Shown: positions 1 to 7,048, counted from the stretch's first letter. The stretch: DNA of 8,429 bases from Bryobacterales bacterium (GCA_003142355.1 PLMF01000362.1:1-8429), one strand, 5' to 3'. The notes: generated from the letters alone by a model not told the origin. Program-made: numbers and translations.

Positions 1-2246
1 GCGAGGTGCTGGTGCTCGAGCCCCGCCGTCTGGCCGCGCGTTTGGCCGCGCGCTTCGTAGCCGCGGAGCGCGGCGAGGCCGTGGGCGGCACAGTCGGCTA
101 CCAGGTGCGGTTCGAAGAGGTGGCCGGCCCTGGCACCAGGTTGCGCTTTCTGACCGAGGGCGTACTCACCCGCCGGCTGCTCTCCGATCCCACTCTCGAG
201 CGTGTCGCCACCGTGGTGCTCGACGAGTTCCACGAACGCCATCTGGAGGGCGACCTGGCGCTGGCGCTATTGCGCCGCCTACAGCGGAGGGAACGTCCGG
301 ACCTGCGGCTGGTGGCGATGTCCGCCACGCTCGACGCCGCTCCCGTGGCGCAATATTTGGGCGGCGCGCGCGTGATACGGTCCGAGGGCCGCCAGTACGC
401 GCTCGAAATCGAGTACACGCCGCATTCGGCGGCGCCGCTGGAAGAGCAGGTAGCCGCGGCATTGGAACGGTTGGCCGCGCACGGGCTGGCGGGCCACGTG
501 CTGGTCTTTCTGCCAGGCGCCGCGGAGATCCGCCGCGCGCAGACCGCTTGTGCGCCCTTGGGCCGCCGTAACGGCTGGCTGCTGCTGCCTTTGCATGGCG
601 ACCAATCGCCCGAAGAGCAGGACCGCGCGGTGGGGCCGTCGGAGCAGCGGAAAGTGATTCTCTCCACCAACGTGGCGGAAAGCTCCATCACCATGGAAGG
701 CGTCGGCGCGGTAATCGATAGCGGCCTGGCGCGAATAGCCAGCCATTCGCCGTGGTCGGGGCTGCCCACTCTTCAGGTGGCGCGCATCAGCCAGGCTTCG
801 GCGAAACAGCGGGCCGGGCGCGCCGGACGAACCGGGCCCGGACGCGTGGTGCGGCTGTATCCCGCCGAAGACCTGGCGCGCCGTCCGGCGCACGACACGC
901 CCGAAATCGCGCGCGCCGATCTTGCGCCCGCGGCTCTGCTGCTTCACGCTATGGGCGTGGACGGTCTCGGCGCGCTTGAGTGGCTCGACGCTCCGCCCGC
1001 CGCCGGCGTCGAGCACGCCGAAGAGTTGCTGCGCCAGCTCGGCGCCTTCGGACCAGTGGGCAAGGAGATGGCGCGCTACCCGCTGCATCCGCGGCTCGGA
1101 CGGCTGATCGTCGAAGCGCGCCGGCGCGGCGTGGCGGAGGAGGGCTCGACCATCGCGGCGCTGCTCAGTGCGGGCGAGAGGCTGCCTGCCGAATCCCGCG
1201 CCGCCACGCGCTCCGACCTCCTGGTGCTCCTGGAAACCCAGTGGTCGCCGGCCGCCGAGCGGCTGGTCCGCCAGGTGCACCGCATCGTCCGTCCGCCGCG
1301 GCAGCAACATCACGATGAAGATGCGCTGTTGATTTCCGTGCTGGCGGCATTTCCCGACCGCGTGGCGCGGCGCCGCGAAGCGAGCGAGCTGCAACTGGCG
1401 GCGGGCGGGCCGGCGCTGCTGGCCCCTTCGAGCACCGTGACCGCCAACCAGTTCCTGGTGGCCGTCGAGGCCGAGGACCGCCCGGACCAGAAGATGCCCC
1501 TGGTGCGGATTGCCAGCGGAATCGAACCCGAGTGGCTGCTGGACCTGTTTCCCGAACGGGTGCGCGAGACCACGCAGGTGGAATGGAACCGCGCAGCGGA
1601 GCGCGTCGAAAGCGTGAGCGCCTTGATGTTCGATCACATCGCCATCGAATCCCACCGCGCCGGGCCCGATCCCCAAGCCGCGGGCGCGCTGCTGGCGGCC
1701 AAAGCCATGGAAGCGGGTGTCGCGCGCTTCGCGGACCCGGAAGAGATCGACGCCTTTCTGGCGCGCGTGAACTTCGCGTCTCAACACGGTCCTCTACCGC
1801 CGCTTGGCCCGGATGGTATCGAGCGCGCGTTGCGCTCGCTCGCGTCCGGCCTCAAGAGTTTCGCCGAGATGGAAGCCGCGGCGCGCGGTGGTGGATTGCT
1901 GAAAGCGCTGGAACGCCAACTGCCGCCGGCCGGGCGGCGGCTGCTCGATGAGATCGCGCCGGAACGCATCCGCCTGGCTCGCGGCCGCCAGGCGCGCGTG
2001 CATTACCAGACCGGCCAGCCGCCCTCGGTAGCCTCCCGCCTTCAGGATTTCTTCGGCATGCGTGAAACGCCCGCCGTGGCCCGTGGCGCGGTCCCCCTGG
2101 TGCTGCTGCTGCTGGCCCCCAATCAGCGGCCGGTGCAGACCACCAGCGACCTGGCCGGCTTCTGGCAGCGCCTCTATCCGCAAGTGCGAAAGGAACTGGC
2201 CCGGCGTTATCCCAAGCACGCCTGGCCCGAAGACCCGCTCGGGTGA
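1..2246 (+). CDS. hrpB: ATP-dependent RNA helicase HrpB (DEAH family), 5' end cut off
   Basis: Superfamily 2 DEAH-type helicase that uses NTP hydrolysis to remodel RNA or RNA-protein complexes in the cytoplasm; the physiological substrate of bacterial HrpB is poorly defined. The reading frame is open to the left edge (first full codon at base 3). Motif I (Walker A) is therefore missing, and roughly 60-80 residues lie outside if the protein has the usual length of about 820 aa. Counting from base 6, the visible motifs are: Ia LEPRRLAAR (4-12), Ib TEGVLTRRL (50-58), II DEFH (73-76, the HrpB variant of DEAH), III SAT (106-108), V STNVAESSIT (220-229) and VI QRAGRAGRTGPGR (268-280). A ratchet/winged-helix-like region follows, then the HrpB-specific C-terminal domain. 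The end, LAGFWQRLYPQVRKEL followed by YPKHAWPEDP, is the typical HrpB terminus, so the 3' end is intact. DEFH plus this C-terminus favours HrpB over HrpA, which is much longer. Confidence 0.96.
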   Translation, partial: EVLVLEPRRLAARLAARFVAAERGEAVGGTVGYQVRFEEVAGPGTRLRFLTEGVLTRRLLSDPTLERVATVVLDEFHERHLEGDLALALLRRLQRRERPDLRLVAMSATLDAAPVAQYLGGARVIRSEGRQYALEIEYTPHSAAPLEEQVAAALERLAAHGLAGHVLVFLPGAAEIRRAQTACAPLGRRNGWLLLPLHGDQSPEEQDRAVGPSEQRKVILSTNVAESSITMEGVGAVIDSGLARIASHSPWSGLPTLQVARISQASAKQRAGRAGRTGPGRVVRLYPAEDLARRPAHDTPEIARADLAPAALLLHAMGVDGLGALEWLDAPPAAGVEHAEELLRQLGAFGPVGKEMARYPLHPRLGRLIVEARRRGVAEEGSTIAALLSAGERLPAESRAATRSDLLVLLETQWSPAAERLVRQVHRIVRPPRQQHHDEDALLISVLAAFPDRVARRREASELQLAAGGPALLAPSSTVTANQFLVAVEAEDRPDQKMPLVRIASGIEPEWLLDLFPERVRETTQVEWNRAAERVESVSALMFDHIAIESHRAGPDPQAAGALLAAKAMEAGVARFADPEEIDAFLARVNFASQHGPLPPLGPDGIERALRSLASGLKSFAEMEAAARGGGLLKALERQLPPAGRRLLDEIAPERIRLARGRQARVHYQTGQPPSVASRLQDFFGMRETPAVARGAVPLVLLLLAPNQRPVQTTSDLAGFWQRLYPQVRKELARRYPKHAWPEDPLG

Positions 2247-2285
2247 CCGCGCGGTCTGTTATATGTAAGTTTGTCTCGGAACAAT

Positions 2286-2495
2286 ATGCCCCACTTTTGT
2301 GGAAGTATGCACAGTCTCCGCACCCGCCTTGGCTTCGCCGAGCCGGACGCAGGCAACCGCGAATGGCGCCGTCCCACTCACGAGGAGGTCGCGCGGCTCG
2401 CCTACTCATTTTGGGAAGCGCGGGGAGGCCAGGGCGGTTCGCCCTGGGAAGATTGGTTTCGCGCCGAGCGTGCGCTGACGTCTCATGACTCCTGA
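2286..2495 (+). CDS. DUF2934 domain small protein
   Basis: Small soluble protein of unknown function. The C-terminal half shows the DUF2934 pattern: T-H-E-E-V-A-R-L-A-Y-x-F-W-E-A-R-G-G, then W-E-D-W-F-x-A-E-R-A-L, which fits a short helix-loop-helix unit. The start is uncertain. In-frame choices are TTG at 2271 (74 aa), ATG at 2286 (69 aa) and ATG at 2307 (62 aa); none has a good Shine-Dalgarno. I chose 2286 because CGGAA lies a few bases before it. The domain itself begins after all three. It lies 24-40 bases after hrpB on the same strand. Its stop (TGA, 2493-2495) falls inside the next gene, giving an 11-base overlap with the decarboxylase start at 2485. That layout suggests the two are translated together. 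No function is known for the domain, and none is inferred here. Confidence 0.75.
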   Translation: MPHFCGSMHSLRTRLGFAEPDAGNREWRRPTHEEVARLAYSFWEARGGQGGSPWEDWFRAERALTSHDS

Positions 2496-3948
2496 AGAAT
2501 TCCGCCTTTACGGCCACCGGGCGATCGATTGGATCGCCGAATATCTGGCGCATCCCGAACGCTATCCCGTGCTGCCGCCCGTCAAGCCCGGCCAACTCAC
2601 CGATGCTCTGCCCGCCCGCGGCCCCGAGCGCGGCGAGCCAATGCCGGCCATCCTCGCCGATTTCGAGCGGCTCATTGTGCCCGCGACGACGCACTGGAAC
2701 CATCCCGGCTTCATGGCCTATTTCGCCAATTCCGCGACGCCCGAGGGCATCCTCGGCGAGCTGCTCACGGCCGCGCTCAATAGCAACGGCATGGTATGGA
2801 AAACCTCGCCCGCCATAACCGAGCTGGAACAGGTGACGCTCCGCTGGCTGCGGCAGTGGACCGGATTGCCCGAGGACTGGTTTGGCCTGATCTACGACAC
2901 CGCTTCCACCAGCAGCATGCACGCCATCGCCGCGGCGCGCGAAGCCGCCGACCCGGAGTCGCGTTCCAAGGGCGTGGCCCGCGGGATGGTAGTCTACACC
3001 TCCGAGCAGGCGCACTCTTCCATCGCCAAGGGCGCCATCGCCGTCGGCATCGGCCACGACAACGTTCGCCTGGTGCCCGTCGACGCCGAATTCCGCATGT
3101 TGCCGGACGCGTTGCGCGAAATGATCGAGCGCGATCTCGTCGCCGGTCTGCGCCCCTGCTGCGTGGCGGCCACCGTGGGCACTACTTCCACCACCAGCGT
3201 CGACCCCGTGCCGGCCATCGCCGATATCTGCGAGCGCCATAACCTGTGGCTTCACGTCGACGCCGCCTACGCCGGCTCGGCCGCCGTGGCGCCGGAATTT
3301 CGCTGGGCGCTCGCGGGGTGCGAACGCGCCGATTCGTTGGTCACGAATCCGCACAAGTGGCTCCTCACCCCCATGGATTGCAGCGTTTTCTATACGCGCC
3401 GCCCGGACGTGCTGCGCCGCGCCTTCTCCCTGGTTCCGGAGTACCTGCGCACGGAGCCAGACCCGCTGGCCGTCAACCTCATGGATTACGGCGTGCCTCT
3501 CGGACGCCGCTTCCGCGCCCTGAAGTTGTGGTTCATACTGCGCTCGTACGGACGCGAGGGCCTGGCCAACGTCATTCGCGAGCACGTGCGTCTGGCGCGG
3601 GAATTCGCGCGCGAGATCGAGGCCGATCCGCGCTTCGAACTGGCTGCGCCGACGCCCTTTTCAGTGGTGAACTTCCGCTACCAAGGCACCGACGACGACA
3701 ACCGCCGCATCCTCGATCATGTGAACGCGGCGGGCGACGTGTTCATTTCCAGCACCGTCCTGAACGGCCGTTTCACGCTGCACCTGGCGATTGGCAACTA
3801 CGCCACCACCAAGGCGCACGTAAAGCGGGCGTGGCAGTTGCTGCAAGAAGCCGCCGAGGCTGTGCCTCAGACCGGCAAGCGATCTTCGACGCGGAGACGC
3901 GGAGACGCGGAGAAAGACGCAGAGAAGAACTTGGAGAAAAAGGACTGA
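2485..3948 (+). CDS. PLP-dependent group II decarboxylase (aromatic-L-amino-acid decarboxylase-like)
   Basis: Fold-type I PLP enzyme expected to decarboxylate an amino acid, most likely an aromatic one, to its amine in the cytosol; the substrate cannot be fixed from sequence. Landmarks in the 487 aa: THWNHPGFMAYF (69-80, substrate-cleft segment), SPAITELE (108-115), DTAST in the PLP-phosphate region (138-142), H177 in EQAHSS (ring-stacking His), HVDAAYAG (257-264) with D259 for the pyridine nitrogen, NPHKW (288-292) with K291 as Schiff-base lysine, and Y320 in the mobile loop. The D-K spacing (32) and K-Y spacing (29) equal those of human AADC (D271, K303, Y332). Tyr rather than Phe at the loop position predicts decarboxylation rather than aldehyde synthesis. 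The ATG start has no clear Shine-Dalgarno and overlaps the DUF2934 gene, so coupled translation is likely. The last 20 or so residues (from about 467: S-S-T-R-R-R-G-D-A-E-K) are low-complexity, encoded by an 8-bp tandem repeat and probably not ancestral. Confidence 0.93.
   Translation: MTPEEFRLYGHRAIDWIAEYLAHPERYPVLPPVKPGQLTDALPARGPERGEPMPAILADFERLIVPATTHWNHPGFMAYFANSATPEGILGELLTAALNSNGMVWKTSPAITELEQVTLRWLRQWTGLPEDWFGLIYDTASTSSMHAIAAAREAADPESRSKGVARGMVVYTSEQAHSSIAKGAIAVGIGHDNVRLVPVDAEFRMLPDALREMIERDLVAGLRPCCVAATVGTTSTTSVDPVPAIADICERHNLWLHVDAAYAGSAAVAPEFRWALAGCERADSLVTNPHKWLLTPMDCSVFYTRRPDVLRRAFSLVPEYLRTEPDPLAVNLMDYGVPLGRRFRALKLWFILRSYGREGLANVIREHVRLAREFAREIEADPRFELAAPTPFSVVNFRYQGTDDDNRRILDHVNAAGDVFISSTVLNGRFTLHLAIGNYATTKAHVKRAWQLLQEAAEAVPQTGKRSSTRRRGDAEKDAEKNLEKKD
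3888..3911 (+). repeat. Three perfect tandem copies of GACGCGGA
   Basis: GACGCGGA occurs at 3888-3895, 3896-3903 and 3904-3911 without a mismatch. A degenerate continuation (GAAAGACGCAGAGAA) follows to about 3926. Because the 8-bp unit is not a multiple of three, each copy is read in a different frame inside the decarboxylase C-terminus, giving the T-R-R-R-G-D-A-E-K stretch. Change in copy number would alter the tail or shift its stop. Confidence 0.9.
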
Positions 3949-3979
3949 TGATTGGTTGACCCCGCACGCCGCTACCGGA

Positions 3980-4066
3980 GGTTCGAACGCGGAGCCAGCG
4001 GAGGATTCGACTCGGGACGCGGCCTTAGGTCGGGCGGCGTGTCTCCGCTCCCTCTGCGTTCGAACC
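3980..4066. repeat. Long imperfect inverted repeat (24-bp arms, 39-bp loop)
   Basis: The left arm 3980-4003 begins GGTTCGAACGCGGAG. The right arm 4043-4066, read on the opposite strand, begins GGTTCGAACGCAGAG. By hand alignment 21 of 24 positions match: 11 in a row, a G/A difference (a G-U pair in RNA), 3 matches, 2 mismatches, 7 matches. Transcripts reading through could form a strong hairpin. There is no T-run after it, so an intrinsic terminator is not supported. Confidence 0.8.
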
Positions 4067-4205
4067 CGGGGAAGAGGAAACTCTCGATCTCTCGTCCTCT
4101 CCGCGTTTTTCTTCGTGTCGAAATGGAACTTGACTCATTCGCACCAAATTCGCGGGTCCCAGTACTCCAGCCCGCCCCCGTCCGCTATCCCGGTTATCCT
4201 ATTAG

Positions 4206-5486
4206 ATGATGCTCTCTCGCGCGATACGAATTCTGCCCCTGCTGCCGCTGCTACTTCTGGCGCAGCCGGCTCAAGACCCCGCCGCTCTCGGCAGGAAGGC
4301 GCTCGACCTGCTGCTGGCCGGCAACTACCCCGAACTTTCCAAAATGTTCACCGCCGATATGAAGAAGGCGCTTCCCGAAGAAGCCCTGGGCAAGATCGGC
4401 GCCCAGATCAAGTCCTGGGGAGCCGTGGAGAAGATCGGCGACCCATCCCCGCGCAAGGTCGGTCCCAACACCATCGTGGAGTTCCCGGCGAAATTCGCCT
4501 CGCAGAATATCATTTTCCGATTCATCATGAACCGGGACGGGCTGGTAGCGGGAATGTTCCAGCTTCCCGGCGAAACGGCGTGGCAGCGGCCGGCCTACAG
4601 CAAGCCGGACTCCTTCCGCGAACGCGAGGTTACGGTCGGCGACGGCCAGTGGAAACTCCCCGGAACCCTGACCGTGCCGGCCGGACAAGGACCCTTCCCG
4701 GCGATCGTGCTGGTGCACGGCTCCGGACCCAACGACCGGGACGAGACCGTCGGCGGAACCAAAGTGTTCAAGGATCTGGCCGAAGGCCTGGCGTCGCGCG
4801 GCGTGGTGGTTCTGCGGTATGAGAAACGGACCAGGCAATACAGCGGCGCCATGGCCGGACTCGGGAATTTCACGGTCGAGCAGGAAACCGAGGAGGACGC
4901 CGTCAAGGCCGCGGCCCTGTTGCGCGCGCAGCCGGAAGCGAACCCCAAGCGGGTGTTCGTCCTCGGTCACAGCCTCGGCGGGTACGTCGCGCCGCGCATC
5001 GCCGAGCAGGATGGCAAGCTCGCCGGCCTGGTCGTCCTGGCCGCTAATGTGCGGCCGATGGAAGACCTGATCGTGGAACAAGCCGAGTATCTGGGAGTGA
5101 CCGCCGACAACCTGAAGACGGCCAAGGCGGTGGCGGCCAAGGTCAAGACCCTGGAACCCGGCGACGAGGATTCTCCGCCCGTAATGGGCGTGCCGGTCGC
5201 CTATTGGCTGGATCTCAAGGGATACGATCCCGCCGCCCTGGCGAAGAAACTGGCGCTTCCCATGCTGATTTTGCAAGGCGAGCGCGACTTCCAGGTGAGT
5301 ATGAAAGACTTCGCTCTCTGGAAGGCGGCCGTGGGTGGGAACAAGGGCGTCACCATGCGCGCCTATCCGGCGCTCAACCACCTTTTCGTCGCCGGCGAAG
5401 GCAAGGGCACCGAGGCCGAATATCGAAAGCCCGGCCACGTAGCGCCCGAAGTCATCGACGACATCGCCAAGTTTGTGGCGCCGTAG
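4206..5486 (+). CDS. Exported alpha/beta hydrolase with N-terminal DUF3887 domain
   Basis: Predicted secreted or periplasmic serine hydrolase of 426 aa. A signal peptide covers about residues 1-22 (an Arg at 5 and 8, then a Leu/Pro-rich core L10-L18, with a likely cut near QPA|QDP). DUF3887 spans about 25-120. An alpha/beta-hydrolase domain fills about 140-426. The catalytic triad is visible: nucleophile S256 in GHSLGG (254-259), D361 in LQGERD, and H392 in PALNHLF. HGSGPNDRDE (171-180) supplies the oxyanion region, as in dienelactone-hydrolase/acyl-peptidase-like esterases. The substrate is unknown. Two adjacent ATGs (4206, 4209) can start it. I see no Shine-Dalgarno, but TATCCT (4195-4200) sits where a -10 box for a leaderless message would be. 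It is a single gene between the repeat cluster and a convergent gene whose stop lies 3 bases away. Confidence 0.9.
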   Translation: MMLSRAIRILPLLPLLLLAQPAQDPAALGRKALDLLLAGNYPELSKMFTADMKKALPEEALGKIGAQIKSWGAVEKIGDPSPRKVGPNTIVEFPAKFASQNIIFRFIMNRDGLVAGMFQLPGETAWQRPAYSKPDSFREREVTVGDGQWKLPGTLTVPAGQGPFPAIVLVHGSGPNDRDETVGGTKVFKDLAEGLASRGVVVLRYEKRTRQYSGAMAGLGNFTVEQETEEDAVKAAALLRAQPEANPKRVFVLGHSLGGYVAPRIAEQDGKLAGLVVLAANVRPMEDLIVEQAEYLGVTADNLKTAKAVAAKVKTLEPGDEDSPPVMGVPVAYWLDLKGYDPAALAKKLALPMLILQGERDFQVSMKDFALWKAAVGGNKGVTMRAYPALNHLFVAGEGKGTEAEYRKPGHVAPEVIDDIAKFVAP

Positions 5487-5489
5487 CCC

Positions 5490-6182
5490 CTACCACTCCA
5501 CCGTTTCCCCTGGCTCCAGCGCCCAAACCTCCGTTTCCAAATCCGTCACCAGCTCGCCCAACTGCTCCGGCCGCCCGGTGAGCGCCGGGAAGGTGCCGAA
5601 ATGCATGGGGATTATCTTGCGCGCGCGAAGCAGTCGCGCCGCCATCGCGGCTTCGCGCGGGCTCATGGTGAACAGGTCGCCGATCGGCAGAAACGCCAGC
5701 TCCGGATGGTAGAGCTGTTCGATCAGGTGCATGTCCGAAAACACGTTGGTGTCGCCGGCGAAATACAGCGCGCGGCCATCGGCGAAGCGCAGCACGTAAC
5801 CCGCCGCCTCGCCGCCGTAGATGATTTTGCCGTTGTCCAGAATCCCGCAGCTATGCACCGCGTGGGTCATGGTCACCGTGACCTCGCCCACTTTCTGCGA
5901 GCCGCCCTTGTTCATGGGGCGGGTGTTGGCCACGCCCTTGGACTGGAGCCAGTCGCAGGTTTCGAAAATGGCCACCACTTCCGGAGAAAAACGATGCGCC
6001 AGCGGTACGGCGTCGTGCACGTGATCGAAGTGGCCGTGCGTGATGCAAATCGTATCCACGCGCTCGATCCGGTACCCCTTTGGGTACGCCGGGTTGCCGT
6101 CGGTCCACGGGTCCATCAGGATGACTTGGCCCGAGGAGAGCCGAAATAGAAATGTGCCGTGTCCAAGCCAGGTGATTTCCAT
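5490..6182 (-). CDS. Metal-dependent hydrolase, metallo-beta-lactamase fold (UPF0173-like)
   Basis: Cytosolic MBL-fold protein of 230 aa, the usual size for the UPF0173/UlaG-like branch. It presumably hydrolyses a small-molecule substrate, but the substrate is unknown. The metal ligands are all present: H8 in WLGHGT, the core motif THGHFDH (48-54; H49, H51, D53, H54), H110 in the HAVHS segment, D144 in FAGDTN, and H194 in PMHFGTFP. Start ATG at 6182 gives the canonical first strand MEITWLGHGTF, so there is no reason to extend. It has no signal peptide. It converges tail-to-tail on the exported hydrolase with no room for a dedicated terminator, and diverges from the HpcH/HpaI aldolase gene. 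A CATAAT hexamer (6195-6190 on this strand) ends 7 bases before the start codon. Confidence 0.93.
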   Translation of the reverse strand: MEITWLGHGTFLFRLSSGQVILMDPWTDGNPAYPKGYRIERVDTICITHGHFDHVHDAVPLAHRFSPEVVAIFETCDWLQSKGVANTRPMNKGGSQKVGEVTVTMTHAVHSCGILDNGKIIYGGEAAGYVLRFADGRALYFAGDTNVFSDMHLIEQLYHPELAFLPIGDLFTMSPREAAMAARLLRARKIIPMHFGTFPALTGRPEQLGELVTDLETEVWALEPGETVEW

Positions 6183-6243
6183 ACCTGCGATTATGGCACG
6201 CGCTTCGCGCTATATTCGAGTATCGATAAAGGAGCAGATCCAG
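6183..6243. promoter_or_regulatory. Divergent intergenic region between MBL hydrolase and aldolase
   Basis: A 61-bp gap that must hold both start signals. On the minus strand CATAAT (6195-6190) lies 7 bases before the hydrolase ATG. On the plus strand TATATT (6211-6216) is a -10 candidate for the aldolase, and an 8-bp palindrome TATCGATA lies at 6221-6228 just before the ribosome-binding site. A short GCGC-TTC-GCGC dyad is at 6200-6210. None of the -35 positions is convincing. Confidence 0.35.
6231..6234 (+). promoter_or_regulatory. Shine-Dalgarno that fixes the aldolase start
   Basis: AAAGGAG (6228-6234, core GGAG at 6231-6234) lies 9 bases before ATG 6244. The frame is open upstream to 6040, but those codons overlap the divergent hydrolase gene and lack family homology, so 6244 is the real start. 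Confidence 0.85.
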
Positions 6244-7029
6244 ATGCGCGTCAACCATACCCGGGAGCGGCTGGCCAAGGGCGAGACGGTCCTCGGCTGC
6301 GCCATACAAAGTTACCGGTCCCCGGAGATCGCCCGCACCTTCGCCGCGGCCGGCTTCGATTACGTGTTCCTCGACATGGAGCACGGTTCCTTCAATCTCG
6401 AAACCGTGCATGACATGATCACCGCCGCCGCCGAAGCCGGCATTACACCCATCGCCCGCGTGGCGGAGCTTCTCTATTCTTTGGTCGCCAGGCTTCTCGA
6501 TGCGGGCGCGCAGGGCATCATTCTGCCGCGAGTCGAGGACCCCAGGCTCCTCGAAGAGGCCCTGAGCTGGTTGCGATTTCCGCCCCAAGGCAAGCGCGGC
6601 TTCGGCGTGAACGCCACCATGATCGATTACGAATCCCGCACCTTCCCCGAGATCACCGAGCATCTGAACCGCAACACTCTCGCGGTGGTGCAGTTCGAAA
6701 CCACTACCGCCATGGAGCGCGCCGACGAGCTGCTTTCGGTCAAAGGCACGGATATCGCCATGGTGGGTCCCGCCGACCTTTCGATTTCGCTCGGCATCCC
6801 CGGTGAGACGGAGCATCCGCTGCTGATCTCGACGGTGGAGCGCCTGATCGAAAAATGCAACCGGCACGGCGTAGTTCCCGGCATCCAGACGCGCAGTGTG
6901 GCGACGGCCAAGGCGTGGGTGGAGCGCGGTATGCGCTTCGTGGGCGCCGGAGCCGAGCACGGCCTCCTGCTGGAAAAGTCGCGCGAAGCCGTCTCCCTGC
7001 TCCGCGCCGCCAGCCGTCCGGCCCGCTAG
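6244..7029 (+). CDS. HpcH/HpaI-family aldolase (2-dehydro-3-deoxyglucarate / 4-hydroxy-2-oxoheptanedioate aldolase-like)
   Basis: Class II, divalent-metal-dependent pyruvate aldolase with a TIM-barrel fold. It is expected to cleave a 4-hydroxy-2-oxo acid into pyruvate and an aldehyde in the cytosol. The 261 aa are full length for the family. Signature residues: DMEHG (44-48; H47 as catalytic base), R72 in ARV (pyruvate carboxylate), GIILPRVEDP (91-100), PPQGKRGFG (113-121), metal ligand E152 in VQFET, and metal ligand D178 in GPADLSISLG. The spacing matches E. coli HpcH (H45, R70, E149, D175), each shifted by 2-3. Whether the true substrate is an aromatic-degradation intermediate, a keto-deoxy sugar acid or something else cannot be told; no catabolic partner gene is adjacent. 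The start is set by the GGAG at 6231. The DinB-fold gene follows after 34 bases and may share the transcript. Confidence 0.92.
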   Translation: MRVNHTRERLAKGETVLGCAIQSYRSPEIARTFAAAGFDYVFLDMEHGSFNLETVHDMITAAAEAGITPIARVAELLYSLVARLLDAGAQGIILPRVEDPRLLEEALSWLRFPPQGKRGFGVNATMIDYESRTFPEITEHLNRNTLAVVQFETTTAMERADELLSVKGTDIAMVGPADLSISLGIPGETEHPLLISTVERLIEKCNRHGVVPGIQTRSVATAKAWVERGMRFVGAGAEHGLLLEKSREAVSLLRAASRPAR

Positions 7030-7048
7030 CCGCTGGTATAGAATGTCG

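Larger units (their letters stand above)
3884..4123. repeat. Inverted-repeat cluster of the 'GACGCGGA' dispersed type
   Basis: A stretch of about 240 bp running from the 3' end of the decarboxylase into the intergenic gap. The ends are inverted: TTCGAC at 3885-3890 against GTCGAA at 4117-4122. The left side is purine-rich (GCGGAGA and GCAGAGA words). The right side is the pyrimidine-rich complement (CCTCTCCGCG, TTCTTCG). Inside lies a long hairpin (3980-4066). It has no coding capacity of its own and no transposase. Similar purine-rich GACGCGGAGA / GACGCAGAGA words recur between genes in several bacterial phyla, as I recall, so a small non-autonomous mobile or recombinogenic repeat is my reading. 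The boundaries are approximate. Confidence 0.6.

Noticed and set aside
279..1787. 502-residue open frame on the minus strand across hrpB
   Set aside because: Arg/His/Gly-rich composition with no recognisable motif, fully opposite a helicase with all its motifs; a high-GC antisense shadow.
2289..2302. Small hairpin CCAC-TTTT-GTGG before the DUF2934 domain
   Set aside because: Only four base pairs; it probably lies inside the coding part or at the uncertain start, and it is too weak for a terminator or regulator.
1852..3585. 577-residue open frame on the minus strand spanning hrpB, the DUF2934 gene and the decarboxylase
   Set aside because: Crosses three well-supported plus-strand genes, with no domain signature; its low-complexity composition fits GC-driven lack of stops.
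3965..4041. 8-bp inverted pair CACGCCGC (3965-3972) and GCGGCGTG (4034-4041), interleaved with the long hairpin arms as in a pseudoknot
   Set aside because: The right copy touches the second hairpin arm and 8 GC-rich bases can pair by chance; there is no covariation evidence for a structured RNA.
4130..4135. TTGACT as a -35 box for the exported hydrolase
   Set aside because: No -10-like hexamer lies 16-18 bases downstream; the sequence there is GCGGGT.
3949..4205. Intrinsic terminator for the decarboxylase
   Set aside because: The strong hairpin at 3980-4066 is not followed by a T-run; the TTTTT at 4106-4110 is too far away and follows no stem.
3956..4822. Plus-strand open frame starting in the repeat cluster
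   Set aside because: Runs in another frame through the hydrolase gene, is rich in Arg/Ser/Gly and has no motif; the repeats explain its start.
4251..5438. 395-residue open frame on the minus strand opposite the exported hydrolase
   Set aside because: Mirror of the hydrolase codons, with no family match; the plus strand holds a complete catalytic triad and a signal peptide.
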